From Tetracentron sinense (lineage: Eukaryota > Streptophyta > Magnoliopsida > Trochodendrales > Trochodendraceae), in NCBI GenBank assembly GCA_015143295.1, contig CM026563.1:4464001-4528000 (forward strand): a stretch of DNA of 64,000 bases, read 5' to 3'. This document shows positions 1-11,820 of the stretch, piece after piece. The position numbers and the translations under genes were made by a program. The number at the start of each line of letters is the position of its first letter. Position 1 is the first letter of the stretch. The notes below the pieces were generated by a model. The model was given only the letters and a program-made list of their open reading frames with translations, searched no databases and was not told the origin of the DNA.

Positions 1-230
1 CCCTAGGGTTCACCCACCTATCCTTGGTTTTTAGAAAAAAAAAATTATTAATTGTGATTAAAATTTACCAACTCCTAGGGTTAATTTTTTAAAATATTTT
101 TTTTTTCTAAAAACCGAAGATAGGTGGGTGAACCCTAAGGCTAGGTGAATCTTCACCACAATTATGGGATGTAAAAAGGGACACGTGGTGACCACAGGAG
201 CGTAACTGGTTTTACCAAAAACCGGTTACA
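1..230. repeat. Foldback/MITE copy at the window edge
   Basis: Bases 1-45 (CCCTAGGGTTCACCCACC, then TATCCTTGGTTTTTAG) pair as an inverted repeat with about 100-140. The right arm continues into the recurrent module and ends in GGGACACGTGGTGACC near 178-193. The left end is cut by the window start. It is a single copy of the module family described for the large foldbacks; no coding capacity is seen. Confidence 0.6.
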
Positions 231-354
231 ACTGGAGAAGATTATGAGTCTTTTTGAATTAATGCAATATTAACTTATTTTATGACCACGATAGGCCTTT
301 TATTCAAAAAAAAAATCGAAGAATACACACCCAAACCCCCAAGGCCGGCCTCGT

Positions 355-560
355 ATTCTCTCTAGCAGATGCCATAAAGGTGGTCTCAAGCTGCCACACA
401 TTGTGCGTCATGTGGTGGAGAAGTCAAATCCTTGTCTCCCGTGATTTTGACTTTTTCACACATGTTGCGAGAAGTCAAAATCATTGGGAGAAAATGAAAT
501 GACTTCTCCCCTTTTTTATGCCACATGACGAAGATAATGGGTTGTATAAAGCACTTAAAA
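355..560. repeat. MITE-like element, family B (GAGAAGTCA type)
   Basis: The segment contains two facing copies of the GAGAAGTCA motif and of the CCACATGACG/CGTCATGTGG motif, so it folds on itself. The same sequence family recurs at 13040-13470. The short reading frame on the minus strand lies across the palindrome and is not considered a gene. The class of transposon is unknown. Confidence 0.45.
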
Positions 561-959
561 TAGAATAAAAATAATTTCCGATTGTAGTTTATCTCCAATT
601 CTAGCTTTTATTTCCCTCACAAAATAGTGTGAAATCCTCAAATTTTTATTAATATTTGTTCTTCTAAATGACCATGACAAAAAAAAAACCTCGCTTTGCT
701 CCATCTAAACTTTAAGAGAATAGAAACAAGATACTAGCTAGCTAGCAAAATAGTGTGAAATCCCCAACTTTTATTCAATTTTTTGTTCTTCTAGACAACC
801 TTGAACAAACATCCTCACTTTTACCAAAGAGTTGAAATAAGAGAGTAGTTAATAAATATTGTATGTGCATGACAGAGAAGAAATCAATAGATCATGTTTA
901 ACTTCCTGAATTAGGGAGAATTCCCTATCAGCAAGGGAGCCCTATGGGCCTTTCCTTAG

Positions 960-1095
960 ACCTACTTAGGGATGTCAATCGGGCCGAATTCTAGCTTCAA
1001 AGTCTCTTGAAAATGTGTCGGACTTGGGGCGGCCTATTCAATAACATCAAAATTCAAGTGCTTGACCCCTTGACACTCTTAGACCTACTCGCTAA
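960..1095. repeat. Dispersed repeat with a GGGATGTCAATCGGGCC start
   Basis: The opening GGGATGTCAATCGGGCC resembles the GGGATGACAACGGGGCGGG repeat at 21010 and the GGGTGGCAACAGG repeat at 3839. These are short non-coding interspersed repeats of uncertain class, and the ends cannot be set. Confidence 0.3.
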
Positions 1096-1239
1096 TATGG
1101 TTTTTGCTCTACGCGAAGAGTGGGTATTTACTTTTAAATTATGCTAGCATCACTTTCTTTTTTGTGATGTTGATTCGGTTAAATGGGAGAAATGGACCAT
1201 AAGGGTGTTTCAAAACACGGCCATGCCATTATCATAGGG

Positions 1240-1386
1240 ATAATGCTAGCACTACTTTCTTTCAAGACCTGCTCTATTTTTTATTGGACATAGTATTAGA
1301 GCAAAACACTTGTCTTTCTGTTAATGGAATACAATAGCACATGTATTTCCCTTGAAAAAAGTGAGTTAAAAAGAAAGTGGACTCGT
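1240..1386. mobile_element. Small MITE, GCTAGCACTACTTTCTTT family, copy 1
   Basis: The left end reads GATAATGCTAGCACTACTTT and the right end AAAGAAAGTGGACT, an imperfect terminal inverted repeat. A second copy lies at 17721-17868, and fragments with the same end occur near 1141 and 29330. Length is about 147 bp with no coding capacity. Confidence 0.5.
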
Positions 1387-1399
1387 TGAGGTTCCGTTT

Positions 1400-2470
1400 T
1401 CTGTGATCATTGCTGGTCTTGGTTACTCTTTTCTCTGCTGCTCTTGTTTTAAGTATCAGAATAAGCAGGATCCTGAATAGTGAAGAGTATATAAGTAATC
1501 AATGGTGATATATTGATGGTCATCTCAGTGATGTGAGCTTGTTTTGCACCAAATCTTATGTAAATGTTCTCACCACACCAACGAAGTGTGCCACAACTTA
1601 GTCGAGTGGACCATCTTGTACAACCAAAAAGAATGGTTCGAGAGGGGTTGGTCAAATTTTGGGCTCAAACTTTGGGCCCAAAGTTTTGTTCAGACTAATA
1701 TTGGCCAGCCTGACGGCTTGGCCAGAATCGTTTGAAAACTCTTATCCATTAAAATAAGTTATAATTTTTTTTAATTTTTATTAATTGATAAAACTCTTCT
1801 AAAAAAAATTCTAATTTAAGGAGAAATATCAGAAATGGGGGCATATTTGAAATTTCATTAAGAACTAATTACGTAAAAGTCTAGTTTTAAGAAAATTTTA
1901 TGCACATATCTATTAAATATCCTCTAACGCATTAGAGATAAAAAAAAATGTCTAAAGAAAAAATGAGCCTCTTTCTACTTATTATTTTAGACTTCAAATT
2001 TTTCTGAAGCTTTAATTAGACCATTATCAAACGTTTTAAATAGACTGTTATCAAATGCTCTAAAATTCATATAATTTCTAATTATTTAGCTTTACCAAAC
2101 GCACCCTAACTAAGATAAATCAAAGCTAAAAATTTATTTCAAGCATAAGATCAAATAAATTGAATAATATATATATAATTACATGTAAAAATTTAGCGCT
2201 TACTATATAAATATGTCTATGTAATTTATCCTCTCATGTTAGCCCAATGGGATAATTTTTTAAAAAAAGAGTTTAATTACAAATAAGAGCTCAAGTTCAA
2301 GAGATAGTCAGAGCTTCCCAAATTATGCTTTATTACAATTTAAAAGGTAACTTAGAGATTATGAATTTAAAAGAAAATATGTTTATCATGTAAATATTTT
2401 ATGTAATTTCCAAAATACCCCTTCAAAATACATATTTTGGGGGGGTTCCCGTTATCTCTTGAATCAAATC
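1400..2470. other. Non-coding AT-rich stretch
   Basis: I see no convincing gene. The short open frames on both strands at 1449-1735 overlap each other and match no recognised family. The rest is AT-rich with many stops and a G run near 2441. Confidence 0.5.
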
Positions 2471-2471
2471 C

Positions 2472-3336
2472 GATTTAGTTAAACTCTTAAAAATAGATTC
2501 ACAAGAGCCTCCCTAAATGGTTGCTATTTTATTTAGGAAGGACTAATTTCTAATTTCAAGCCTAATAATTCTAAAAATTATTTTATCGGTAATCAGTAAA
2601 GAAGGCTATTCAATTAACTGCGCAAGTAAATACAAAAGGAATTCAATTACAAAATACATGTCATACTCTATGCACCTAATTGGGTTTCTACATAACGTAA
2701 TTGCCAAGGATGAACGGGATATTGACAATTTTAATAAGATTTCATTCTTGAACAAACCTTCTTTACTGATTACAAATCTGATTTAGTTGGGGCGTTTGGA
2801 TTGGATTTTTTAGGCCAAAAATCAATTATGGTAAAATTGATTATGTAGAAATTAATGGTCAAATAATCATTTTTTCAAATAATAGTGTTCGGAGAATATG
2901 TAGGTTAGTCTCTCAACTTCGTATTCTCCGAACACTATTATTTGAAAAAATGATTATTTAATCATGAATTTCTATACAATCAACTTTATCAGAATTGATT
3001 TTTGGCCAAAAAAATCCAATCCAAACACCACCTTAAACTCTTAAAAATAGATTCACAAGAGCCCCTCTAAATGGTTGCTATTTTATTTAGGAATGACTAA
3101 TTTCAAACCTAATAACTCTAATAAGTATTTTCTCCGTAATCAGTAAAGAAGAATTAACTAAGCTTTTACCAATAAATAAATAAAATTAATTGAGCAAGTA
3201 AATACAAAAGGAATTCAATTACAAAATACAGGTCATACTCTGTGCACCTAATTGGGTTTCTACAAATGAAGTAGTTGCCAAGGATGAATGGGATATGGAC
3301 AATTTTAATAAGATTTCATTCTTGAACAAACCCCTC
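2472..3336 (+). repeat. Direct duplication of about 290 bp
   Basis: Two diverged copies lie head to tail: about 2472-2760 and 3033-3336. Both run from AAACTCTTAAAAATAGATTC through GGTTGCTATTTTATTTAGGA and CACCTAATTGGGTTTCTACA to AATAAGATTTCATTCTTGAA. A 242 bp MITE sits exactly at the start of the second copy. No gene is recognised in either copy. Confidence 0.75.
2791..3032. mobile_element. Hairpin MITE (Tourist-like) inside the duplication
   Basis: Almost the whole element is one long inverted repeat: GGGGCGTTTGGATTGGATTT at the left pairs with AATCCAATCCAAACACCACC at the right, and the pairing continues to TATTCTCCGAACACTATTAT near the centre (about 2887-2925). Flanks GATTTAGTT and TTAAACTC reconstruct GATTTAGTTAAACTC as seen in copy 1 at 2472, fitting a TTA-type target duplication with one change. 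RNA across it would form a nearly perfect hairpin of about 110 bp. Confidence 0.75.
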
Positions 3337-3837
3337 TCTATTTCTATAATTTGAACTAATCAAGTGCTTCAGTTTTTGAATTGGCCTTGAAATAATTAGA
3401 CATTTAAAAGCATTTTTGTAAGCTGACGAATTAAACAACGACTTTAACCTCTAAATTTGCTTTGATTCTTGGTGCACATACAAGTTATAACAGCTATTAG
3501 GCTGAGAAGATACTTGGATAAGCTTTGAGGTGATTTGGAGTGTCATATACACGTCTTATAAAGGCAAAAAATAATTGAAGGAGCTTTAAAAGTACACGCA
3601 AAATGATATGACTCCCATCCCCATTGAGCAACTTTTAATATTTTTAAATTATTTCTTCTTTTGTTGGTAGTGATCCAGTAACTATCTATTAGGGTAACAT
3701 CTAACATCATACATTCTAAGGCCCCGCATCTCACACATTATCCTTTTGCAATCACTGTGAACCCTTTATGACCATTGACCCATTTCCCACCCCTTTGTTT
3801 TTTTGTTCAAAATATAGGCATTTATATTAAATTAATA

Positions 3838-4070
3838 TGGGTGGCAACAGGTTGGGTCGGATGGGATACACAAATTTGACCCATTTATAAATGGGTTCCA
3901 ATAAGGAACACTGACCTAAACCGCCCATCCAACCTGTTTAAATATATAAATTTAATTAACTAATTTATTATATTTCATATTATAACAATATGAAAATGAT
4001 ATTAATATTTAATAAACATATTATTTTATAATTATATACATATGGGTCTAGAGTGGTCAACCCAAAACCC
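3838..4070. repeat. GGGTGGCAACAGGTTGGGTCGG repeat
   Basis: A short dispersed repeat of the GGGTGGCAACNGGTTGGGT type, common in plant genomes, with an AT-rich tail. It is related in style to 21005-21420. It has no coding capacity. Confidence 0.35.
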
Positions 4071-4099
4071 ATATAATTACAAAAGGAGGTGGAATTAGA

Positions 4100-5795
4100 G
4101 TCAATTGTGATTGAATTCAAGGAGAATTACGTCCAATCGCACCCAGATGCCAACACATGTCACAGTTAACTCCTATTAATTGTGGTTAAGATTCACTAAA
4201 ATTGGGGTTCAATAATATAACTTTAGTGTTTTTTTTAAAAGAACTATTAAAAAATATTAACCCTAACGGTTAAACATTCTTAACCAGAATTAAATGTTTT
4301 TTAATTTTTTTTTTTCTAAAAACCAAGATTATATTGTTGAACCTCAAGGGTTAATGAATCTTAATTACAATTAATAACTGTTAAAAGGAGTGCAAATCCT
4401 CTAGTCGGCCCTGGTATTAGGGGCCCACATGCTCAATGGGATGTTGACAACTCACAAACCTTCATTTAATACACAATATCTCCCTTATGCATCTGTTTCA
4501 ATTGGATTTAATCATATAAAGGATAAGTAAGTAAATTAACATTAGTCTTTTTGTTTAATAAATTTTGTTTGGGATTTGGACTTCACAATTCAATCGGCCA
4601 TGTGTGCTATTCGTCCCCTTTAAATGTGATTAAGTATAATTAACTTTAGGTTTATATATATATATATATATATTTTTTATAGGACTTCACAATTCAACTG
4701 GCCATGTGTGCCATTCGTCCCCTTTAAATGTGATTAAGTATAATTAACTTTAGGTTAATATATATATATCCAAGGCTAGATGGATGAATCTTAGGGGTGA
4801 GTAAATCTTAATTACAATTAGTGTATGTTAAAAGGGACACATGGCGGCTTGTAAAACCCCCTGGTTAAGCAAAATCAATCTAAGGTTAATATTTTTTTTA
4901 AAAAAAATTCTTCTAAAAACTAAGGTTAGATGGATGAACACTAATAAGGGTGAGTGAATCTTAACCTCATTTAGTAGGTGTTAAAAATGATACGTGACAG
5001 CTTATAAAACCTCCTTTAATTATGGTTAATCATAATCAACCTAAAGTTAATATTTTTTAAAAAAAATTTCTAAAGACCAAGATGAAATGGATGAACCCTA
5101 GGGGTGAGTGAATCTTAACCACAGTTAGTGAGTGTTAAAAGGGATATGTGACAGCTTATAAAGGTCTCTTTAACTATTGTTAAGCATAATCAACCTAAGG
5201 ATAGTATTTTTTTTGATGTTTTTATTCTAAAAACTAAGGTAGATGGATGAACCCTAAGCGTAAGTGAATCTTAACCACAATTAGTGGATATTAAAAGGAA
5301 CACATGATGGCTTGTGGAGTCCCCTTTTAACTATGATTAAGCTTAATCAACCTATGATTAATATTTTTTTCTCTAAAAACCAAAGTTAAAATAAATGAAC
5401 CCTAAGAGAGAATGAATCTTAATCATGACCATAGTTAGTGGGTATAAAAACCCAAGGACGTGCACAAATGGGACACGTGACTTGACCGGTTGAATCATGA
5501 AGACCCAAGGCCAAAAATGGTCATTTACTTATTTATTCTTTGTTAAAACAAAACTCTTTACTTATTTATTCTTTGTTAAAACAAAACTCTTTGAGTTCTT
5601 GTTATGATAGAAATTCTACTCATTAAATGAAGATTTGTGAGTTGTCAACATGTTATTGAGCAAGTGGGCCCCAAATACCAATTCTGGTATTAGGAGCCGA
5701 CTAGAGGATTTGCACTCTGTTAAAAGGGAGGTGTGTTAGCCTATGGGTGTGATTAAACTCCCTCTGAATTCAATCGCAATTGGTTGTGATTCGAT
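4100..5795. repeat. Nested 1.7 kb foldback with tandem modules
   Basis: The outer arms pair: CAATTGTGATTGAATTC near 4100 with GAATTCAATCGCAATTG near 5765. The next arms also pair: GTGCAAATCCTCTAGTCGG (4391) with CCGACTAGAGGATTTGCAC (about 5697-5715). Inside lie a direct repeat of about 105 bp (4576-4660 and 4683-4765) and five head-to-tail modules of 148-157 bp, whose ATGGATGAAC box starts at about 4780, 4930, 5087, 5243 and 5391. A 33-bp tandem pair lies at 5524-5590. No transposase is visible. Confidence 0.7.
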
Positions 5796-7620
5796 ATCTA
5801 CAAAAGGTAAATAACTAATATTTTTTTTTCTTTTTCCTTATTTGGGTACAACATCTAGGAAAACCAGAACCCCATCTCTCATTGTCAATTCAAGAAGAGT
5901 GACGCATAAGACTACCCGATTCCAATGGAAGAAACCCTAATTCCCATTAGTGAGTTTTGACTGGTAGATTATCTTCTTGCTTGGCCTATTAGCAACTACA
6001 GTGACTTCAATAAGAGACTTTAAATGTAAAATATTAGTTTCTCTTACAAAGGAATCTGCAAGATGCCTTTGCTCATTACTCGTAAGCCATTTCTTATTAA
6101 TAAAATGGTTTTCCTCATTAAAGAAGTGGTTAGGATAGAGATGGCTTGTTATATTTAAGGCGTACATTACTAAAATAATTATTATAAAAATCATGATTAC
6201 GAAACATCATTATATGAAGATATTATTAATTAAAGAATAGATGGAGTTGGAATCCAAACACGGCATTAACCCGTGACGTCAATAGGGCTTTTAGAGGATA
6301 ATCTCTCGTCCACATCTCACGATATGAGTCCCAAGGCTTCTCATTTCCTTTATTATATACTGAGAGATTGCAGGAGCTGTAGAAAAGGATTTCTTAGCTG
6401 CGCGTGGTGATGGGAATTGTGATCTGGCATGAATGGATAATGCAAAGTCTAATTTATTTTTAAGTCATTGTTGATTCTCTTAAACACATGTCATTCTTTT
6501 TTTTTTTTTTTTTTTTGAAGAAAATGACCTTAAAAAGAAATTAGAGCTAACATTACACTTTCGAATTTTCCATTGAGGACTAGGACCAGAAGAAGTGCTT
6601 TCTTATTTACCGGTCCCTTTTCAAGTCTGTCAAGGGGTGAGTCAACTCATGAAATGGAAGGTCCTGAGTTCCACTTCTCACTCTCCCTCTAGCACCCAAA
6701 CTTTTCTGGTGTGTCGGGTTGTGAGCTCTCGTCCCACCCTCGAAGATTAATCCTGACCCGCAGGGTGAGTTCCATATAAAAGGGACAAGTCCGCTAGCAC
6801 TCTTCCATTTATTAATTTTGTTCACACTTGATCCTATTTCTCTAACATTTGTGAAAACAAGTTAAATATATCCCATTAATTTTAATTGGTCAATACTTGT
6901 CCATGACCCAATTAGAATTTAAAAGAATTATTTTACTAATTTGACAAAAAATGGCGAGTAAAACAGTAGATGTTCTAAAAAAAACTTTAGAGATTGTTTA
7001 ATAGCGGTAGTAGGTTGATCTTTCTTTTTCTCTAATACCATTTGTTCACACCCAAACTCTAAGATTGCACCTCAAACAATTATTTTGGAAGGTAAAACAA
7101 ACAAAACAGAAAAAACTTAAAGAGTGTTAAAATGTATTGAAATACAAATATGATGTATCAAATTATCACATGTCTTAATCTTACCAATATTAAGAATACA
7201 TACCTCACCTTTATTCAAGCAAATATTGTAAAGAGAAGCCAGCTTACCATCCAAGAAAAAAATTGTAAAGAGAAAACAGATCCTATTGTCTGGTCAAAAT
7301 TTGGCATCATGCATTATCAAATCTTGAACTCGAATTACAACTATTTTTTTTGTTGTTAGAAGATGTAAAGTAACACTTAGGTACACACATTCAAACCTAA
7401 GGTTATTAAAAAGGGTAAACCCACTCAATCACTACGACTAATAGAGAATTGTTGTAATATTTGAAAAATTTTTAAGTGAATTTTTTTTAGAATGCTTATT
7501 ATAAGAAAATTGCTTTAGTTCTTTTCAAAAGTTTTTCAAACTATGCCAAAGGCACATATATAGCTTATTATTAGATTACTTTACAGGTACAATTACCTTT
7601 TGCTTAACCACATTATAGTT
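5796..7620. other. Intergenic sequence without a recognised gene
   Basis: It holds several short unrelated open frames, a T run near 6490 and a remnant of the AAAGAAAT...GCTAACATTACACTTTC MITE type near 6530-6565. The segment 6601-6820 has a CCTGAGTTCCACTTCT box that faintly resembles a Pol III B box, but not enough to call a SINE. Confidence 0.4.
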
Positions 7621-7623
7621 TAC

Positions 7624-8028
7624 TTAGTGGGTGGCACATGCGATGCACGTGAGAGCGAGGGGAAGGAGTTAACCACAATTAATATGAGTTAAAAGGGACA
7701 CGTGTTAACCCGCAGGTGCGATTGAACTCGCAAGTGGTACGTGCGATGCACGTAAGAGTGAGGGGAAGGAGTTAACCACAATTAATAGGAGATAAAAGGG
7801 TCACGTATTAACCCGCGGGTGTGATTGAACTCTCCCTGAGTTCAATCGTGATTAGCTGTGATTCATAATAGATAGATGAGCAAGGGTAGTTTCGAAATTA
7901 AATAAAGGTAAGGGGTAGTTTGTGAATTAAAACAAACATTAAATCAAAGTTTTGTTTTTATATAAGGGTAGTATAGGAATTTCGAAAAAAATCATCTAAT
8001 GTTGCCTCTCGCATTATAATAGTAAAGA
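7624..8028 (-). mobile_element. Non-autonomous Helitron 1
   Basis: Read on the minus strand, it starts TCTTTACTATTATAATGCG after an A and ends with the hairpin CACGTGCATCGCATGTG and CCACCCACTAA, a CTRR-type 3' end. The base after the end is G rather than the usual T. The 3' terminal module of about 105 bp is present twice in tandem (GGGGAAGGAGTTAACCACAA near 7658 and 7763). It encodes nothing. It matches Helitrons at 16128-16409 and 20396-20817. Confidence 0.75.
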
Positions 8029-8586
8029 TAACTACGAGTCTCACAATTCATATTCTCTATCTCTTTAGATAATAAAATAATTTATTTTGTATCAACTCGT
8101 TCATTTAAAATTATTTATTTATTATTAAAAAAATTGGAGCAGAATTATAAGAATATGATTAGCATACTAATTATAGCTATAATTCATAAACATAAACATG
8201 TTGGGGTGGTATTGTTGGGGTGGTATCATTTAACCTGGCCATGTGCTACTCATATACATGCGTATACGCCACCAATGAAAATATTTTAATTAATAGCTAT
8301 TTCCAAAAGCAACCGGTGCTTGCATAAGTACATAACACTTTAGAAATGGCCATGTTCTTAGAAGTGTCATGGAAGATACGAATGTGTCCTCCACGCGCAT
8401 TGGATGCGCGTAAGTCCTCAAAAGTTACCTGCAGGGTCTATGGGGTGCCATGGATACTCGTGTAGTGATGATATGGGAGTTTACCAAGGAGACGATAAAT
8501 TGAAGAGAATGTCGCGTTTGAGAAGACAGAGGCAGGCCAGGCACCAGCTGGCAAGTAGTTGCTAAATCCGAGTACGGACCCTACTT

Positions 8587-8870
8587 CACGTGCATCACGG
8601 GCTCATGGCCCCTCATAAGTGGAAATTCTCCAGGGCCACGTGTCTCAAATCTGAGTATTTCAACGAGGTGTTGTCATCAATCGATCAGGATCGTCTCCAA
8701 CGGGACCACCAAAACCAGGTGAACCCCGCGTCGCGACAAAATCAGAACAAGTACACAAGAAGAAAACCTCTCAATTACCGTAATACCCTCTCCCGGCCTC
8801 CCCCTTATTGACCAAAACCAGTTTAATCTACTATTATTCCCTAATCGCAATTCTCAATATCATACGTGGC
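8587..8870 (+). promoter_or_regulatory. G-box/ABRE cluster upstream of the S40 gene
   Basis: Two CACGTG G-boxes (8587-8592 and 8637-8642, the second as CCACGTGTC) and TACGTGGC (8863-8870) lie within 640 bp of the S40-like start codon. Such cores bind bZIP/bHLH factors in abscisic-acid, dark and senescence responses. Function here is inferred from motif and position only. Confidence 0.45.
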
Positions 8871-9052
8871 GTGCGCACAAGGTCAACAATGGAATTTGCT
8901 CGGTATGTTTGGCTTTATATCAACTGGATGTACATTTCTAAGTAAGAAAAGTAAATAATAAAATATTAAAATTATTCATCTTAATTTGTTCTAATGTGGA
9001 AATTCCGTAAAAGTTGAGGGGGGGTTTTAGTAACTTCAAACAAAAGAACTTG

Positions 9053-9053
<1 letters not shown>

Positions 9054-9091
<38 letters not shown>
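9054..9091 (+). repeat. GA microsatellite in the S40 promoter
   Basis: A nearly pure GA run lies about 140 bp before the start codon. GA repeats near plant transcription starts can bind BBR/BPC proteins. Confidence 0.8.
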
Positions 9092-9094
<3 letters not shown>

Positions 9095-9130
9095 GAGCCG
9101 GAAAGGGAAGCTTATCCATCCATTTATACC

Positions 9131-9140
9131 TTTATAAAGG
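9131..9140 (+). promoter_or_regulatory. Probable TATA box of the S40-like gene
   Basis: TTTATAAAGG contains TATAAA at 9133-9138. Transcription would begin near 9165, leaving a leader of about 60 nt before the ATG at 9226. Confidence 0.5.
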
Positions 9141-9225
9141 TACAAAGGCAGAGCAAAATTTATACAAAGAACAAAAACAGAGCACTCGGAGAGAAAAAAA
9201 CAGACGTCTCAAATTTCCTCCTTTA

Positions 9226-9714
9226 ATGGCAGCTGGAAATAGCTACTTTGCGAGACCCAGTTACCGTTATCTCACCGGAGAGAGAGAAAATCCAATTAGT
9301 TCAGATAGCATTTTCGAGTTCGACGAAGCCGATGTCTGGAATTCGAATCATATTGGCTCTCCTGAATTCAGGAAATCCATACCCAGTTCACGAATCTCGA
9401 AGAAATCCGTGAAAAGAATCGAGAACGGTGACCGGTCCGGCGAGAATGCTGCGTCCTTGCCGGTGAATATACCCGACTGGTCGAAGATCCTTGGAGAGAA
9501 TTTCAGAGACAGTAGAAGAACAGAATCCGATGGAGACGTTGATGAGGACGATGAAGACAGTAAGATTCCTCCACACGAGTTCTTAGCGAGGCAATTCGCG
9601 AGGACCCAAATCGCTTCGTTCTCTGTTCATGAAGGGATCGGGAGGACTCTGAAAGGGAGGGATTTGAGTAAGGTGAGAAACGCGATTTGGAAAAGGACTG
9701 GTTTTGAAGATTAA
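9226..9714 (+). CDS. S40/DUF584 senescence-regulator-like protein
   Basis: A single-exon gene of 162 codons. The product carries the hallmarks of the plant S40 (DUF584) family: an N-terminal FARPSYRYL segment, a central [14 protein letters not shown] core (about residues 77-90), an acidic [12 protein letters not shown] linker (about 103-114), then [20 protein letters not shown] and the C-terminal [23 protein letters not shown]40 proteins are small nuclear proteins; barley HvS40 and its Arabidopsis relatives are linked to leaf senescence, darkness and hormone responses. The ATG at 9226 is the first in a GC-richer frame and follows a plausible TATA box by about 90 bp. Length and absence of introns fit the family. 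No paralogue in the window. Identity is confident; the exact subfamily member is not. Confidence 0.93.
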   Translation: MAAGNSYFARPSYRYLTGERENPISSDSIFEFDEADVWNSNHIGSPEFRKSIPSSRISKKSVKRIENGDRSGENAASLPVNIPDWSKILGENFRDSRRTESDGDVDEDDEDSKIPPHEFLARQFARTQIASFSVHEGIGRTLKGRDLSKVRNAIWKRTGFED

Positions 9715-10590
9715 CAGAGGTGGAGAATCCCATTACAGGGGAGAAAAAAATAGATGATCATCAGAATATTGGATTTTTAATAGTTTTTTTTTTTAAATGA
9801 TTTTGTTAGAGTAGTTTTTTGTGCTTTTGTCTTCTTCTCTTCTGGGGTTTTTTTTGGGGGGTGACTGAGTGTGATCGAGTCGATCACTCGTGAATGTAAT
9901 TCTAACTCAGAAATTATTCGAATATGCGGAAAAAATCCCGTGTTTTATTTTTCATTTCCTTTAATTTAAGAAAAAAAAAAAGGATGTGAGGGTATTATAA
10001 ATCTAAAAGAAACTTTTGCTTTATTTGCTAAATTGTGGAATAAGGAGTTGGGAGTTGGGACGGAAGGAGGTAGGTAAGAAAGCTACAAATGAGAAAAAAC
10101 GACTTTGAAGCAAAAGTCTTGTATTCAGTTCAATGACAAATCTACCCCTTATTAAAATATTTTTTCTGAATATGGGATTGAATTTATTATAATCATAGAT
10201 AGAATAGATTAAGAGTTTAACAAAAAAAAACTCTGATTAAAGAAACAAAATATGCCTTTATTGGGATATTTTGAAAGTTATTCATATAAAAAAATCTTAT
10301 ATATTTATAATTTTATATTATAATTATAATAAGACATATTTTAGAAGCTCTGTTATCTCTTGAAAGAGTTCCAATTAAACCAATGTTTTTATAATCGAAA
10401 TAGAGGTCGAACCAATTAGGTCTTCGGTTTCTAGTTCAACCAACCTGTTTGAATTGTGGCTTTTATTATTATTATTTTTTTAAAAAAATTGCAATTTTTT
10501 TCCTAGGTATATCACTTGTTCTCTAGTCGAACCGCCATTTTAAGAGTAGTTTCTAAAAGAGCTTTTGGTGGTTTAATTTATGGGAAATAG
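9715..10590. other. 3' flank of the S40 gene and AT-rich spacer
   Basis: It contains T-rich and GT-rich downstream sequence near 9780-9860, probably the 3' untranslated region. No further gene is seen. Confidence 0.4.
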
Positions 10591-10595
10591 TTAAC

Positions 10596-10770
10596 GTACC
10601 CATGAAGTTCATTTCAAAACCTAAGACACCACCTCATTGGTGGATGCCCTCCCTCTTAAATACTCACCACAATCCTCTTAAATATTTACCAAGTGTGGTG
10701 AGTATCTAAGAGAAGGGCATCTAGCAATGAGGTGGTGCGCCTTAGGTTTGGAAATAGATTTCATGGGCAC
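10596..10770. mobile_element. Hairpin MITE of about 175 bp
   Basis: Left arm CCCATGAAGTTCATTTC...CACCACCTCATTGGTGGATG pairs with right arm CATCTAGCAATGAGGTGGTG...ATTTCATGGG, leaving a short loop near 10675-10690. The stem is about 75 bp. It has no coding capacity; a TSD is not obvious. Confidence 0.75.
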
Positions 10771-11189
10771 TCTTATCACTACTCTGAAATCTTAATTGAT
10801 CGGTTGATTGACTGGCTCTCCATTTCAACAACTGCCAGTTTGATCCAATTTTCAAAACATTGAATTAAATTCATATATTAATTACTTTCTAAACAATGTG
10901 TTGGCATTGTAGATAAAAAAAGAGTTCCACATCAAAAGGGCAACTCCCCTTTTCAAAGCATTGCACGGTGGTAGTTTTCTTAGTTATGAAAACTAGAGTG
11001 ACCATTTTCAACAAAATTTACAACCAAAAAGGTCAATTCATTTGAAGCGAAACTAGAGGTCATATTTAAACTACTCTGCTCAAATTAGCATCAACGGTTG
11101 TTTAAGAAGTATGAGAATGTTTAAGTTAGAAATAAAATTTATTGTCTTATTTATTTATGTTTTGTCTTTTGTTTGTGGGAGGTAATTTA

Positions 11190-11820
11190 TTAATATCTGA
11201 ATATTATTTTTTTTTGGCTGGAGATTATCTGAATTTTACTTTAAAGGTTTGTTCTTTTGCTTGGGCTTATAAAGCTTCACATTTAGCGCTTCAATCTTTG
11301 TTATATAATTGTAAAAAATTTGACACTTTGTTGTAGAATTGTTAAAAAAAAAATTGAGTCACTTTATTAATGTTTTTAACAAAATTAATATTTACCACTA
11401 CGAGATTTAAAGTCTTAATATTTTATGAGATTTGAAATCATTAATTTTGTTGTATTTGACATCTTACAAAAATTGCACTCTAAAAGATGAAAAGCACAAT
11501 ACATCTAATTCTGGAAAAAAAAATGCATATCGCCAAATGATAGAATTTACAAATCGTTGGATTTTGTAAGTCTAACCAAAATAAAAACTCTAAGAGTCTA
11601 TTCTTTTGTTGAGACTTATAAAGTCCGACACTTTTGTAAGTTTTGATTATTTTCTTTTAAGAACTAAATGTATTGTACCTTTCTTGAGTTGCAATTTATG
11701 TAAGATTTCAAACGCAACAAAAATTAATGATTTCCAATCTCATAAGAAAAATTAAAGACTTGAGATCTCATGATGGTAAGAATTATTTGTGTTAGAAACA
11801 ATGACATATATATGCTAGCT
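11190..11820. repeat. hAT-like repeat of the GACTTATAAAG family
   Basis: At 11597 the sequence CTATTCTTTTGTTGAGACTT begins a copy of the repeat that also lies at 58551-58732 plus 61066-61185. A diverged inverted copy lies at about 11230-11340. Its segment TGAGATCTCATGATGGTAAG (11761) is the uninterrupted version of the site occupied by the solo LTR at 58733-61060. Confidence 0.5.

Noticed and set aside
8590..8811. 73-codon frame upstream of the S40-like gene
   Set aside because: It lies in the promoter with G-boxes, has no recognisable domain and no leader or splice context.
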